This document shows positions 46,831 to 63,533 of a DNA stretch of 64,000 nucleotides, piece after piece (the stretch's first letter is position 1; every line of letters begins with the position of its first letter). Position numbers and translations under genes: made by a program. The stretch is from contig OY987250.1 in the NCBI GenBank assembly GCA_963920765.1, positions 4,340,001-4,404,000 on the forward strand, in the 5' to 3' direction. The stretch is from Ulota crispa (lineage: Eukaryota > Streptophyta > Bryopsida > Orthotrichales > Orthotrichaceae). Below the pieces are notes generated by a model. It saw only the letters and a program-made list of their open reading frames with translations, was not told the DNA's origin and made no database searches.

Positions 46831-47778
46831 TTAACCCCTAAAGGATCGTGGCCTTTTTCTGTGAATATCAGTGTAAAACTGTCACTTTTGGGAGAGTGAG
46901 TCAAATAGAAAAAAAAAACTTATTTTTGGAAAATCCAACTGTAGGATCTTGGCCTAGACTATGGGAGGTACTTCTTGGGAAAATTTCAGCTCAATCTAAG
47001 TGTTGAGGAGTGAGATATTTACATCCAAAGTGAAGAAAAAAGTTTTTTTCTTTACTGCCTGAAATTTTCAGAAGCCTTTGTCCATTGATAACTCAAAAAA
47101 ATTACTCTACTCAAAGTTGAGGATTTTTTTTTATCATGTCCAAAACCAAGTTAGGTATGTGTGGGAGAATTTTCAGATGAATTGGACATGTGGACCATAC
47201 TTTGCAAAATCCTGCAATGCTGGAAGGTCTAGAATTTTACAAATACACTAGGCAAAATTGGAGGATTTATGTAAAATTTAGAAATCTGAATTACTTTGAT
47301 CCAAAAGGTGAAAACCAAGGAATCTTAGTCTACTACAACTTGGAAAAAAAAAGAGTAAAAAACCAAGTACACAAAGAGCTCAAAAAAGTAAAGCAACAAG
47401 TTTTACAAGGGGGAAAAGGAATGGAGGTTTGGTAGTCCCATACCTACCTACATACTAAAACTTCTCATAACTTTCATCTCATTTATCAAAATTGAATGAT
47501 TCAAAACTTCCCAAATATATAAAAATCTAAAGAACCAATTTCAAAAAAATAAATATATATTCATTTTTTTTGGCTGCCCGATAGTCCCATATTTTTAGTT
47601 ATCCATGCATAACTTCTTTAATAAATGTGAGAATGAAAAAAAATTACATTCCCACATAAATTTTTGAATTCCTCACTTTTAGTAAAAGTTTCAAAAAATC
47701 ACAAAAAGTAATTTAGCCATAGGTACATGCCTGAAATCCCATTTGTCCCCCAAAGGACAACGGTCCTTTAGGGGTTAA
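46831..47778. mobile_element. TTAA element A13, reference full-length copy
   Basis: TTAACCCCTAAAGGATCGTG at the left; ACGGTCCTTTAGGGGTTAA at the right; TTAA at both boundaries. At 948 bp it is the most complete member of the subfamily that includes A4, A5, A8 and A14. No long conserved frame, so it is non-autonomous. Another orphan right terminus (gcttaggggttca) lies upstream near 46521-46533. Confidence 0.9.
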
Positions 47779-49403
47779 AGATACGTTTTTGATAATGAGA
47801 ATATTGTCAATAATAATGTTTGACACGCAGTGACTTGTCCTTTTCGATAGTTACTCAATTGACAGTTTGTTTTTGCTCATAAGGTGAGACAAACAAAAAG
47901 GGTAAGTTCATACTGACATTTACAAGAGCATACACCTAAGAAGAATAAAAGTGATGTCAACAACAAATAGGAAAATAACTTTAGCATCAACTAGTCTCAC
48001 GAAACAAAGATTGCCTGGGCTTTTACTGGATGCTTGTATTATTTCGTTTTTGCTTGTGTTGTAAAACAATCCAACCCCATTACCAGGTTGTGCTTCATTT
48101 TCTCCTTTTAAAAATATAAGATGATAATAGCATGTTGATACCCATTGAAGGTAACGGTAATCTATAAGCATTCCAATAGATAATGCTTGTTAGCCAAATG
48201 TGCCGCGTCCCATTTGTATAAGTCCCACCTCACTCAAAATCAAAACTTTGTTGAGTTGTAAAGGGCAATAATAAGTACTAAAAAGAGTTTTCAATATTTT
48301 ATGCAAAAGAACTAGTGGGACCTTAGCTTAAAGTTGGGTGGAGCAAAAGCTTCATCTAACTCTCAACCAAAATGCTCGCACAACTCTTGAGCATAATCCC
48401 ATCTTCTTAACGCCAAAACTTCTAAAAGTGATGCCATGCCAACATTTTTAGAGAATTGGGAGATTTGGGACAAGGAGCGTTGGACCTAATATGAAATGCT
48501 AAATACCGGTACCAACTTTCAACTTTTGACCAATTAGATTTTTTATGGGACTTAGTTGAGACGTGGGTCTTAGTGTGAGTCAACTCTAAATGAAAGATCA
48601 TAATCTTTTTAATAAATTATGCTTAAGACAGTGACATAATTGCTTTCAATACTAGGACGTTGGGTTCTACTGTTACTTCAAGGAAAGTTTGTAGTTTGGA
48701 ATATTGTTTGGAGAAATTGTGACATTTACGTACCGATTGATACATGGCAGATTCCATTTTCATCTACTATTAAACTTATGAGAGGCAGCACCGGCTATTT
48801 TAAGTATTTGCACTATAATTATACATGTTTTTAAATCTGACCAATTTTTTCCTGTGGTTTCAAAGTTGAACAGGTCTTTTCGCAGGGCTCGGAAATAGTC
48901 ACCATGCTCCAGGGTACCAACTCCTACATATTTCAGACTCTTCAGGTTCATAAAAGTTTATAAGTACACGTGCAAATGAAAACATCTACGACTTAAATAA
49001 CGAAATTGCCAATAGACACGGCTCAGCAGGAAGACTGAGATCGCCAACAACAAGTCTAGGGAAAGACATATCTAAACACTGGACAATTTGAGAGAATTCA
49101 TACTTCCTCCGGGATAGACTGGGTCAGCTTAACGGCGAGGGGAGAAATAAATGCATGGACAGTAATGCGAGTTCGGCGCCAATTGAATTTTTTTTTGAAG
49201 CAACTGTAAATTTCAAATGAAAAATTTGACTGTCGAAAATTATTGGCGATGCCAAGAGTGTCGTTTCCTACTACCCTATTTATATTTTACAGCGCACCAT
49301 GGTGGCTTCCCCGATTCTACAGCAGAACACCCAATCAGCATGATTGGCAAGGTTGTTATCCGTTCTGGTGAATACATCCTTCGTTGTGGTCGGACCTTCT
49401 TTT
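47779..49403. other. CDKB downstream region
   Basis: Holds the 3' flank of the CDKB gene. Minus-strand open frames at 47920-48171 and 48760-48951 are modest in length; the first has a weak resemblance to an endonuclease-type retrotransposon fragment (GVGLFYN), the second is unrecognised. Neither can be supported as a gene. Confidence 0.35.
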
Positions 49404-52362
<2,959 letters not shown>

Positions 52363-53226
52363 TGCTTCCTCTCTCCCCTGAACGTCCTCTCTCTCTGAAA
52401 GTCCACTGGTAGAATACAGAAAACTTAATTTTCTAATGCCAGGAATCTAAATGCAATAGACTTACTCCATGTATGTCCTTCAGAGCGCACCGGTGTAAGA
52501 AAATGCATGAGATCTCGGACGTGCGAGACGAGAGAATGGACGAGACGATGGCTGTGGCGAGCATGTGTTGGAGAGGACGGGCTGGCGGAAAGCAACGGCT
52601 CTATGGGTTTCGAATTTCGAAGAGCGGGCCGGGGATTGATTACCTAAGTAGCCGGTCGCTGTATGGCTCGCTGTCACCTATCTATAAGTTACTTATGAAG
52701 TTGTGAGGGTGACCGGTGAGCGCTTTGATTAACTTAGATCGGGCTTTGGTGTTTGCTTGGCTTTTGCCAATTTTGTCCTTGTTTGGTTTGGTGTCATGTG
52801 TTGTCAACTTTGTCACGACATGGTTATGGAGGGAGATGGGGGTGCTATAAATGTCCACTTAACATTGGGGGTACATGTTGAAATTTTTAATGAATAAAAG
52901 CATAAAATTTATTATTATTTTGTTGTTTGTTTTTTTTAAGAAGTTTATATGAAAGTTTAATATTCTTATCACTACTGCTATGTTCTGAAGCATAAAACAT
53001 GAGGATAGATATAGGATGTAGATTATCACATGCAAATGTATCAATTTTTTTTGAGATGTACGTTTTTGATATAGAAAATTATATGATATGTACATTTTTT
53101 TATTGAACAAGAGTACGAGGTCGTACTATGTTGATTTCTATAGGGTACATCTATCTTGATATGGGTATGGATAACTAGTATAGGTGCCTGTCGGTCCAAC
53201 AGGACGTAAAACAATTTCAAGCCCAA
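52363..53226 (-). promoter_or_regulatory. CDKB upstream region
   Basis: A moderately GC-rich stretch (to about 52700) lies upstream of the CDKB ATG and likely contains its leader and promoter. One AACGG core, the centre of plant MSA (G2/M) elements, occurs at 52594-52598 on the plus strand in GCAACGGCTC. A single core is weak evidence. The remainder is AT-rich without a recognised gene. Confidence 0.35.
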
Positions 53227-54473
53227 TTAACTCCTAAAGGATCACGCCCATTTTTTTGTGAAAATCACTAAAAACTGCCATTTCTAGGAGGTTTAGTAGA
53301 AAGGGGTTTTATATTTTGTTTTTGGGAAATCCAACTATAGGATCTTGCCCCACACTAGAAGAGGTACTTATGAGAAAAAAATCAGCTCATTCTAGATGGA
53401 GAGGAGTGAGATATTTACATTTGAGGTGAAGGGAAAGGGTTTTTTTCCCTTAATGCTAGTAAATTTCAGAAGCCTTTGACCACTCTTACATGAAAAAAAT
53501 TACTCTACACAAAGTTGAGGTTTATTTTTTCCATTTAGAAGACCAAGTTAGATATGTGTGGGAGAATTTTCAAATCAATTGGAACTATACAACACATGGG
53601 GAAAAATAGTCAGTAAAAAAAAAAAAAAAAAAAGAGTCAAATCATGAAATTGTTAAGAATTTAGTTATTAAAATGAAAAATGCAAATCCCAACGGTTGTA
53701 ATGTTGTAATAAACAATCTGCTTCCTTAGGTTTAGTTTTTTTTTCAAAATAATGAAAATTGACTAAAATATAGGACTTCAAAGTTTATTTTAGAGTAGAG
53801 AGTCCATAATTGCTTGCAAACAAAAACTCCTCATAACTTTCATCTCATAGATTGAAATTGAATGATTCAAAGCTTCTCACCTATTAAAAATTCTAAAAAA
53901 CCAATTTCAAATTTTAATTTAAAAAAAAACACAAATTTCATTAGGAGGAATTTGGACCCCCAAAGAGGCCCCTTCCCCCAAATCCATGGGAGCTTTGGGA
54001 ACACCTTCCACATGGGCAATGTGTTGCAGACCAGGCTGGCACTACGTTGACAACATCAGCCTGTATTATTTTTTTATTTTTTATTTTTCAAAAAAAAATC
54101 AAAAAATTTCTTATTTTTTTCTAAGACTTTTTATTTTATTTTATTTTTAATTAAATTTTCTGACGACCAGCACGGGCTGGTTTTCAACATCTAGAAAAGA
54201 AAAACTCACAGCCCCTTTGGGGGTCCAAATCCCTTGTAATGTAAAGAAGTTTTTGGGCTACCCAGCCAGACAGTCCTCCCCAAATTTTCATAAATTCATG
54301 CATAACTTCTTCATCAAATATCAAAATGAAGAAAAAATTAGATGCCCACATAGATCTTTGAATTCCCCACCTTCAATAACAATTTCAAAAAGTCACACAA
54401 AGTAGTTTAGCTATAGGTACATGCCCAAAGTCCAACTTGTCCCTCGAAGGGACAATGGTCCTTTAGGGGTTAA
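53227..54473. mobile_element. TTAA element A14 with a nested MITE
   Basis: TTAACTCCTAAAGGATCACG at the left, ATGGTCCTTTAGGGGTTAA at the right, TTAA boundaries. 1,247 bp, longer than its relatives because of an inner foldback (53947-54232) and a poly(A)-containing stretch. The outer parts match A13. Confidence 0.85.
53947..54232. mobile_element. nested foldback MITE inside A14
   Basis: ggaatttggacccccaaaga at the left and the complement of ctttgggggtccaaatcc at the right form a terminal inverted repeat of about 20 bp. The interior is AT-rich with a GC-richer arm (gaccaggctggc / gaccagcacgggctgg). No clear target duplication. Confidence 0.7.
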
Positions 54474-55273
54474 GCAAAACATTTTCTCCACAATAAAATA
54501 ATTCTTACTATTTTATTCACGCACTCCAATTTGAAACTTTACCCATGAAGAAAAATATTTGTCTTTATTTACAAAAGATTCCCTTGCATTAAAACAATTT
54601 TTGTTCTACTCATAGCACTAGAAGAAAAAACTGTCCTAAACGACTAGTTCATGACGACTCAAATGTCCTAAACAACTATACAATGACTCAATTACAATTG
54701 TTTAGGACATTTGTAGTTATCATGAACCAATCGTTTAGGACACGATTTCTTCTAGTGTAGAGTTATTTATCCACACAATCTAAGGAAGATCACTTTTTTC
54801 TCATGCAAAAAAACACTATTTATTTTTTACCTACACAAATTATTTACCCATATAAAAATTATTCACACAATTCTTTTAATTATATTTAGTTTTTACTCAT
54901 ACAATTTTGTTACATATTTTATTATTTACCCACTCATTTTTTTAAACATACAATTTTTTACCCATTCACTTTCCCAAGTAAGTTTCCCAAGTATGTTTAT
55001 TTACCCACATAGTAAAAAGCTTGTGATAAAAGGATCGCCACACGATCAATCATGTTTTGTTATTATATAGATCATTTCAGGGGATGTTTCTTTGATCTTC
55101 ATTGATTGATGCATTTGAAGAGCTCCAACTATTTTAAATGGAAACACTTGAATCATCAATTTGTAATCAATATTTTTAATTATTTTTTTGCAAAAAATTA
55201 ATTATACACAAAGTCTTTGGACAAAGAGGTGATCCTTGTATAATTAATTGTATGTTTAGAAAGTTAAATTCTC
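54474..55273. other. intergenic DNA containing a CACTA miniature
   Basis: Apart from the CACTA-type element at 54616-54757, the stretch is AT-rich with repeated 'tttacccac' and 'tattcacacaa' words. No gene recognised. Confidence 0.5.
54616..54757. mobile_element. 142-bp CACTA-type MITE, TAG duplication
   Basis: Begins CACTAGAAGAAA and ends with its complement TTTCTTCTAGTG, flanked on both sides by TAG (54613-54615, 54758-54760). The CACTA terminus and 3-bp duplication identify the CACTA superfamily. The sub-terminal word tcctaaac is repeated several times in both orientations, as expected for transposase-binding repeats. Confidence 0.85.
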
Positions 55274-56202
55274 TTAACCCCTAAATCTTTGAGTGTCCCC
55301 TCGGGGACAAATGGGATTTTGGGTAGGTACCTACAGCCTCAATTTTTGTCTTAATTTTTGAAACTTTTTTTGAAGATAGGAAATCACATTAGCTTTTGGG
55401 GAATATAATTTTTATTCCCATCAATGCCCAAAAGCAAAAGTTATGCCTAGATAAGCAAAAATTTATGCAAATTGGGTAGCAAAAAAATTTACAAATACTT
55501 CAATATTTTTAATTTTTGTTTCTTTTGTCATAGGTTATAGTTTTTTCTACATTTGAAGCTTTGATCCGTTCCATTTGGACTAGTTATGAGAAAGTTATGG
55601 ACAATCTTGTTTTTTGGGCACCTCAAGCATCTTTTTGAAAAAATAACTTATAAACTTCATTTTTGAATGCAAGTTTAGCAATTTTCCAAAAAAAATTGTT
55701 AGAGAGGGTGAAGTTTGCTTGCTAGAACAATCTCACCATCTGGATTATTGAGTTCCAATTCCATTGCAAGGTTATTAACAATTTAAGTTTTTGTTCAATC
55801 TCATACCTTCTTCTACCTAATGTTTTTTTTAAGAATGAAAATTAAGTATTTTTTGTTTGATTTTTTTCCAAAGATTCTCAACTCAATTTCCCATCATACA
55901 AAAATAAACCTCAAAACTCTGTGGTGCAAAAATTTTAAGTCAAAAAAGTTCAAAGTCAAATAGTCTATAATCATGCAAGGTGCAAAAAAGTCTGTTTTTT
56001 ACACTTTGAATGCAAATATCTTGCTATTTGTGCGGTCAAAGATTTTCTATTTTTGTTTCCACATTCTTATACTAGTCTAGTACAAGATCTTACGGTTAGA
56101 TATGCAAAAAGATCAATTTTCAAAAAAATTATTCTTTCCAATAGAAATGGCAATTTTGAGTGTTTTTTTGACAAAATAAAGGCCCAGGGATTTAGGGGTT
56201 AA
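55274..56202. mobile_element. TTAA element A15
   Basis: TTAACCCCTAAATCTTTGAG at the left, CAGGGATTTAGGGGTTAA at the right, TTAA boundaries. 929 bp, non-coding, an inverse relative of A12. Confidence 0.85.
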
Positions 56203-57749
56203 TTTGGTGTGTGGCACCTTTAAGTACGTAATGAATCAATTAGCAAACTTTGGATTAAACCTAGTTTTGGGTGATATTTGGTATATTTGTACATACTTTC
56301 AATTTCAAAAGTGCAATGTTAAGCAACCTGGTAGTTTGAGACGTAGTTGTTACAATGTCCATGGTTTGAAAAACAAATGGTTTCAAATGGGCTGCCTTGT
56401 GCATAAAAACTTGTCGTTATTATTCATTCAAAATTTTAAATACTTTTGATTCCTTTACTATCATTCTCTTATAAATATCTTTGATTAAAGCATGAAAAGT
56501 TCTTTTTGTACTTTTTGAATTGTATATCTACCACCGAAATTAACCTGCTAATTCGAAAATTGGCCGTTGGAAAACTACTTAACAAATTAGCAATTTCAAA
56601 ATCTAAATAATTATCATACTGTAGTTTTAATTTTACATTTTAAACATACAAAATTCAGTTTCATAGAGAAGTTCCAAATATGAGATTTTCATTAAATTTT
56701 AGAAACAGTTTTTTGTTTTTGGATAAAACATTGTTGAAAATTGTTGATAGGTGCCCATATACTAGTTTTTTCATATGTTTAATCTACGGAATTTACAAAA
56801 ATCAAAAGAACACATTAGCTGATTAGTTTCTTGACAAACTTGGGGTTAGTTAGTTTTACAAAGAGTCTTATCTAGATGAAATAAATAAGCATCTACATCA
56901 AGTCAATTTTGAACTTATAGAAGATAAATTCTAGATTCCAGAAATATGTATTTTGATTAAAATTCAAATATCCATTGCAGTCCTGAAAACAATATCAAAT
57001 TCTCACATTATCATGTAGTTATTTTGAAGCTTGTGGAAATAGATATGCTTGCAATTGTTGTGTCTTGAAGCTAGGCCTACTCTTCGTATGAAATGTTCGG
57101 AACATTTTTTTCAATCACAGTTGAATTGAAGGATATCAAATAGTAGCCATTCAATTTGTTTTAAAATGCATGCTAAAAACATGGGTGCGCAATAAAAACA
57201 AAATTTCCATAAATAAATCGTTTGCCAAACATAACTCCACTAAACTCTAAATAAAATGTATAAAAATGAATTAATCTGATACTCAAAAAGCATATTTGAA
57301 TGTAGGTGCCTTCAATATTTTTAATTCTCAATTGGAATTTGTGTCACCAGTATTTTATTGTGTTTCATGGCACTCTAAATATGGCAGAGATTGCAAGCCA
57401 ATCTATAGCTTTCACCTCTTTCTTGGACTTGGCTATTATCAAAAATACATCGATGGTCTTAAGTTTCATTCATTTACTCTTTTGTTCACTCTTCACCCAA
57501 TTTTGTTTTGATATGGGCCAAACAACAACCAAATTCATCCAACATAGAACAATAATATACTACATCCACCATGAACTTCTTCGTTATGCATACAATAGGC
57601 GGTTTCAAAGCTAATTTCCTTTATCACATTAAACTTACTTGATCTAGCACATATTTTATCATGATCAAACAGACGGCTTCGTTGTGGGAGTAAAATTGCT
57701 TTTAAATATTCTCAAATTTTCTTTGTTTTTGTCAAGGAGGGTTTTTTAA
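56203..57749. other. AT-rich intergenic DNA, no gene seen
   Basis: Open frames at 57296-57614 reach about 100 codons but have no recognisable domain. No paired termini were found. It appears to be unique or old repeat sequence. Confidence 0.4.
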
Positions 57750-58070
57750 GGGAAAATTTCATGGATACTCTTGAAGTTTGTAATATTTACATGGATACCC
57801 TTGTATTTTCAGAAATTACACAAACACCCTTGGACCATAACTTTTATGCATTTATTTGTTGTGCTTGTACTTCCTTCATCACTAATGTTGAAGAAGGGAA
57901 TGTCATGAAACAAAAAAGAAACAATGTGCACACAAAGGAAGAAGGGAAATAGCATGCACAACAAAACAAATGCTTGAAAGTTTTGGTCCAAGGGTATTTG
58001 TGTAATTTCTGAAAAAGTAGGGATATCTATGTAAATATTGCAAACTTCTGGGTATCCATGATTTTGTTTC
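57750..58070 (+). mobile_element. family B MITE, slightly decayed right end
   Basis: Begins gggaaaatttcatggatact and ends ggtatccatgattttgtttc, with the inner arms pairing as in the 20355 copy. Flanks GTTTTTTAA and TTTTTTTAT agree at seven of nine positions, consistent with an old 9-bp duplication into a T-rich tract. Confidence 0.75.
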
Positions 58071-58096
58071 TTTTTTTATATATTTTCATCCATTTA

Positions 58097-58632
58097 TTTC
58101 CCCCTAAACATCCAAGGGGTAAGGGCAAAACATAGATGCATTATAAAATGATATTTTTGTAAAGTCCAAGAAGTTTGCTTTATGAGAGAAAACAATTATA
58201 ATGTTTAGTAATTATCCATACGGTTAAAAATTCACAAAAGGTTTAAACTCTTCTTTAATGAATTTAGAAGTATTTACCACTTAATACTCATCAAAATTAC
58301 AACTTTTATTCATAGAATTTTAAATTTGATATGATTAGTTAAAAATAGACATTCTATTCTAGAACTAGAAAATGCAATGTTTTTGAAGGAGAGAAAACTA
58401 TCAATTTCCCAAAATAGTAAATTTTGTAACACTTGTAAATATTGAAATGTATGTCTTTGAAAAATTCTCCTTAATGGAGTTGGATTGACACGATTCAAAT
58501 TGAGTTGAAAATTAGATTTTCTCTCCTACTTGATATTCTAATTTTTTATTATTTTATATTTTTTTGCATTTTAGGCAGCCCACATAAAAGGACAACCACC
58601 AAAAAATGATCAATTGGGCGCTTAGGGGTTGA
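58097..58632. mobile_element. TTAA element A16, degenerate
   Basis: Left end TTTCCCCCTAAACATCC; right end GGGCGCTTAGGGGTTGA. Both boundary tetranucleotides are mutated (TTTC, TTGA). The pairing of these two ends is inferred from spacing (536 bp). Confidence 0.4.
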
Positions 58633-59529
<897 letters not shown>

Positions 59530-59534
59530 GTTCG

Positions 59535-60230
59535 GGGATCTGTTGGCTGCTTTTACACGGTGTTTCATAACACCACCTCTTCATTGAAATTTTGTTTGCT
59601 CTGATACTCGATTTCTCTTCTTAGGTCAGGTTTCAGCTGCCAGTTGTTTCCCGTTCTCTAGAATGTTGTCGGTTGTTTCCGTTAGTAACGCTGTCGGTTT
59701 GTATCGAGTTTCAGGGATCTGTTGGCTTCATTCACAGTGCTTTATAAGACCACCTCTTCATTGAAATTTTGTTTGCTCTGATCTCGATTTCTCTTCTTAG
59801 GTCAGGTTTCAGCTGCCAGTTGTTTCCCGTTCTCTAGAATGTTGTCGGTTGTTTCCGTTAGTAACGCTGTCGGTTTGTATCGAGTTTCAGGGATCTGTTG
59901 GCTTCATTCACAGTGCTTTATAAGACCACCTCTTCATTGAAATTTTGTTTGCTCTGCTCTCGATTTCTCTTCTTAAGTCAGATTTCAGCTGCCAGACGTT
60001 TCCCGTTCTCTAGAATGTTGTCGATTATTTCCGTTCTTAGTAACGTTGTCGATTTGTACCGAGGTTCAGGGATCTGTTGGCTTCATTCACAGTGTTTTAT
60101 AACACCACCTCTTTTTTGTAATTTTGCTTGCTCTGGTTTCCTTTTCTAGGTCATGTTCAGCTGCCAGTTATTTTCTGTTATTAATAACGTTGACGGTTAT
60201 TTCGGTTCTAATTAACGTTGTCGGTTTGTA
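59535..60230 (+). repeat. 177-bp tandem repeat array in the H3 3' region
   Basis: Nearly four units of 176-179 bp. The word accacctcttcattgaaatt recurs at 59572, 59749 and 59925, with a diverged copy at 60104; gggatctgttggcttcattc recurs likewise. Units 1-3 are very similar, unit 4 is diverged. It starts in the H3 3' untranslated region and probably alters transcript length. Confidence 0.9.
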
Positions 60231-60622
60231 TCCATCAGTAATTCATACTGATGAAAGAACTGCCTCTTCCAATTTTGTTGAAGGTTTTACTGCTTGGTGC
60301 CTCGCCCTAAAGAACAGAGTTTTAACATATGATAGTCTGAATTGAGCAGGACTAAATCAAGGGTTTCTTCCCTTCAAATGATTTCTAATAGCTGGTAGAT
60401 CGGACGATATTATGCTACTGAACTCGGTTCTGAAGTAGGAACCTGTGTCAACACTTATCACAATCGTTTAAGAATTTTTTTAAACACAGATGTAGCACTG
60501 AATTGATAGCTTTCGGTCAATCTGTAGAGCCAATGTAGTGAGTTAATGAAATTGTGCGCTTGACTTCTCTTCGTTCCAGGCCCACATGTAATATGTCTAT
60601 CTCGATGGGAGTAGGTTTGTCC
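60231..60622. other. H3 3' flank
   Basis: Moderate-GC DNA after the tandem array, with no recognised gene or paired termini. It may include a distal polyadenylation site of H3. Confidence 0.4.
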
Positions 60623-61358
60623 TTAACCCTTAAAGGACGGGCCTACAACCATGAATTTTCCATGGAATTGCAATCATCTTATAGGAATTATTTTGGTAAT
60701 ACAATCAACATCAAAATTCAATATTATAATTTTAGTAAAAGAAGGTATGTGCATACAACATGTATAAAAAAGGTTCATAAATTGTGGTGTAAAATTGAAA
60801 TTATTGTAAATTTTTGAAGCAAATGCTAAAGGAATTCATATAAATTATAAAAATGTATTGAATTATGCCAAATTTTTTTATTGTGGATGTGAATCATGAT
60901 GAAGATTATCATGATGGAATTTTGCTTCCCATGGTAAAATTAGAAAAAGTAACTGTTTTGTGGTAATAGGTACTCAACTTGTAACAGTAATAAAATTTTC
61001 AAAACTGAAATCTTTTCAAAATCTTAAAGTACAAGGAGAAATTAGATTTGGTAAATTGTCTATAGCTTGTTATGCTCAAACTAAAAACATGTCATTTTAA
61101 TAACTTAAATTGAGTTGGGGTAAAAAGATCCTTAGAATTCAAAATACTCTACATAGTGGTGCATCTTTACTACTCAATTGACAAGTGGGACCCTTTTGTG
61201 AACATTGTGCATGCAAAAATTATCTATCTACATGCTCTAGAATTGCACTATTCATATCCCAATGGAATCTTAGATGAAAGATAGTGTTATTCCACTTTGA
61301 GAGCACTTTTCAGTCATCCAAAAGCCACAAAATGGCTCTTGTGACGTTGAAGGGTTAA
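60623..61358. mobile_element. TTAA element A17
   Basis: Left end TTAACCCTTAAAGGACGGGC; right end on the opposite strand TTAACCCTTCAACGTCAC. TTAA at both boundaries. 736 bp, non-coding; an 87-codon frame (60554-60817) crosses its edge and is not a gene. Confidence 0.8.
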
Positions 61359-61458
61359 GTCGCTCATCCCTAGAATGTGCATTTATAACCGTTGGAAAAT
61401 TAAGTGCATCAATTTATGTTTAGCAACTCTGCAATTGATTGGAAGGCTTTTAATTTTA

Positions 61459-61764
61459 GGGAAATTTCATAGATATCCTTGAAGTTTGCAATGATTTCAT
61501 GGGTGCCCCTGCTTTTTCAGAAATTTCATAGATATTCTTGCGGCCAAAATTTTTAGGTTCTTTTTTGTTGTGCATGCCATTCCCCTTCTTTCTCTTAGAG
61601 AGTATTTGTAACAAAAAGTAGTGTGTGCTCAAAGGAAGAAAGGAAATGGCATGCACAGCATGATAAATGCTTGAAAATTTTGAACCAAGGGTATCCGTGA
61701 AATTACTGAAAAAGCTTATTAATGAAAATGATGCAAGTTTCAGGAGTATCCATGAAATTTTCCC
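61459..61764 (+). mobile_element. family B MITE
   Basis: Begins gggaaatttcatagatatcc and ends gtatccatgaaattttccc, with the inner arms (gtgcatgccattccccttc against gaaatggcatgcac) pairing. 306 bp. The flanks are T-rich but the 9-bp duplication is poorly preserved. Confidence 0.8.
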
Positions 61765-62034
61765 TGTTTTTTTATATGTATATTTGCATGTGTTCAGTAC
61801 ATATGGTATGCATATATTAGCTGTCCGCGCAAGTAGCAGGAACTCTGTCAGAGTGGAAGTAAATAAAAATCAGGTTTCACTTTCTCTTCGAGGTGGAAAT
61901 AAAAGAACTGCAAGGTAGGAGGCTCATGAATGGACCATCTATGAGAAAGAGCATATGTGGAAAAATCGGGTTCGCTTAGCAATCTGGAAGTATTTTTGGT
62001 AGAGAGCCGGAAAAAGAAACAGTTCTACAGCCAT

Positions 62035-62677
62035 TTAACCCCTCAACTCCCAAGGGGTTTAAACTATGTCTCTCTAAATCTTATTCAAGGATGTTCACAG
62101 TTTCATTAGGATTTTTTTAGTGGTTATTGTTACATTTAAATTCTTATTGAAGTCTAGTTTCAACATCAAGAGTTTGATTTTGGAAGTGAGTTTGTCTATT
62201 CAAAATTTTGTGCAAGGATGTCCATTGCAAATCTTCACTTTCTAGTGTTGAAAGCTCTTGGAAATGAGCCCCAAGTACACTAGAACTTGGAGAAAAAATC
62301 ACATTAAAATTTCATTTAAATTTTTTGTAGAATAGATTTTGAGAAGCCATAAATTGATTGGGGTTATGCAAGTTATGCTTTACATAGTCATATTTTTTGG
62401 TACGCTCAATTTTAGGTCTGAGACGCAAAAAGAGGATTGAAAGACTTCAAATCACTTTTTGAGTTTTAACACCCTCATGATCAAACATTATAATCTTTCA
62501 ATCCATAGGAGATATTGTTGTGATTTCTTTTCCTATGTGATCTATAACATGTCTACCTTGAATTTGTACGGTTATGCTTCAAAGAAAATTAATAAGATTG
62601 ATCAAAATGTAGGCATTTTGTTCAGTTTCAAACAAATTATGAGATACTCCAAAATTCCAAGGGCATTGAGGGGTTAA
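62035..62677. mobile_element. TTAA element A18
   Basis: Left end TTAACCCCTCAACTCCCAAG; right end on the opposite strand TTAACCCCTCAATGCCC. TTAA at both boundaries. 643 bp. The interior is an inverse relative of A3. Non-coding. Confidence 0.85.
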
Positions 62678-63533
62678 ATTGAAAATTTCTGAGTCTATGA
62701 ATTAGTTACACTTGCTGAAAGTAAAAGATGCATAGGTAGCTATTTTTGATCATATGATGTGGCATTCATGATTTGTAGGTAGCTTGCTAACAAAGCACTT
62801 GAATTTGAAATGTAAGCACTATAAATTTGAGAATGCTCAACTAAGTTCATTAAAATGTGTAAGCACCCATTCCATATTCTAATACTCAAATTATGATTGA
62901 TTGATTGATTTTTTTTGATATATCTATATTTAACTCAAAGACAACCCAGCACAATTATGACCAATAAGCACATTGAATAGTAGCTCATGTCACTCTCTTA
63001 AGTTCCTAAATTGGTGCATGCAAACGTACAATTTTTGAACATAGAAATTGTAGCCCATTAATAAAGCTCTTTGCTCCATTTCTGGCAACTCTACATGAGC
63101 CATTCAAAAATGCATGAAATGTATTAAAGCCTCCTATCCTATTCATAGAGAATTCAATAACAGAATGTGGCTTAAGTTTTGGGGAAAATATTGAAAATAG
63201 GGCTCACAATTGGCCATATTTTGAAAATAAGCTTGACAATTACAAATTTATTATCAAAAATAGACCCCATCATATATAAAAAATAGGTCTTACAACTAAG
63301 GTGACCAAAACTTTATGCATGTTTATTTATGGGAATTGATATATGCACACACACGAGATAACTTGTAGGTATTTGCTATCAAAAAGCTAAATTTAAAAAT
63401 TTGAATTCACATTTGGATTTAGAGACCTTAATTTCATCTAGTACCACAATGAAGTTTACAATTGGCCAACATCCAATGGAAAAGCTTAGCTTGCTTATTG
63501 AAATTTAAACGCATTATGCTGAAATATGTATAC
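62678..63533. other. AT-rich intergenic DNA
   Basis: No gene recognised. A partial relative of the foldback at 3960-4323 lies at about 63340-63500 (ttgaattcacatttggattt, ccaacatccaatggaaaagc). Confidence 0.45.

Noticed and set aside
47920..48171. Minus-strand ORF as a LINE endonuclease fragment
   Set aside because: Resemblance is limited to a few residues (GVGLFYN); no reverse transcriptase or poly(A) tail nearby.
59535..60230. 177-bp array as a centromere satellite
   Set aside because: The unit length is coincidental; there are only about four units, and they derive from the H3 3' flank.
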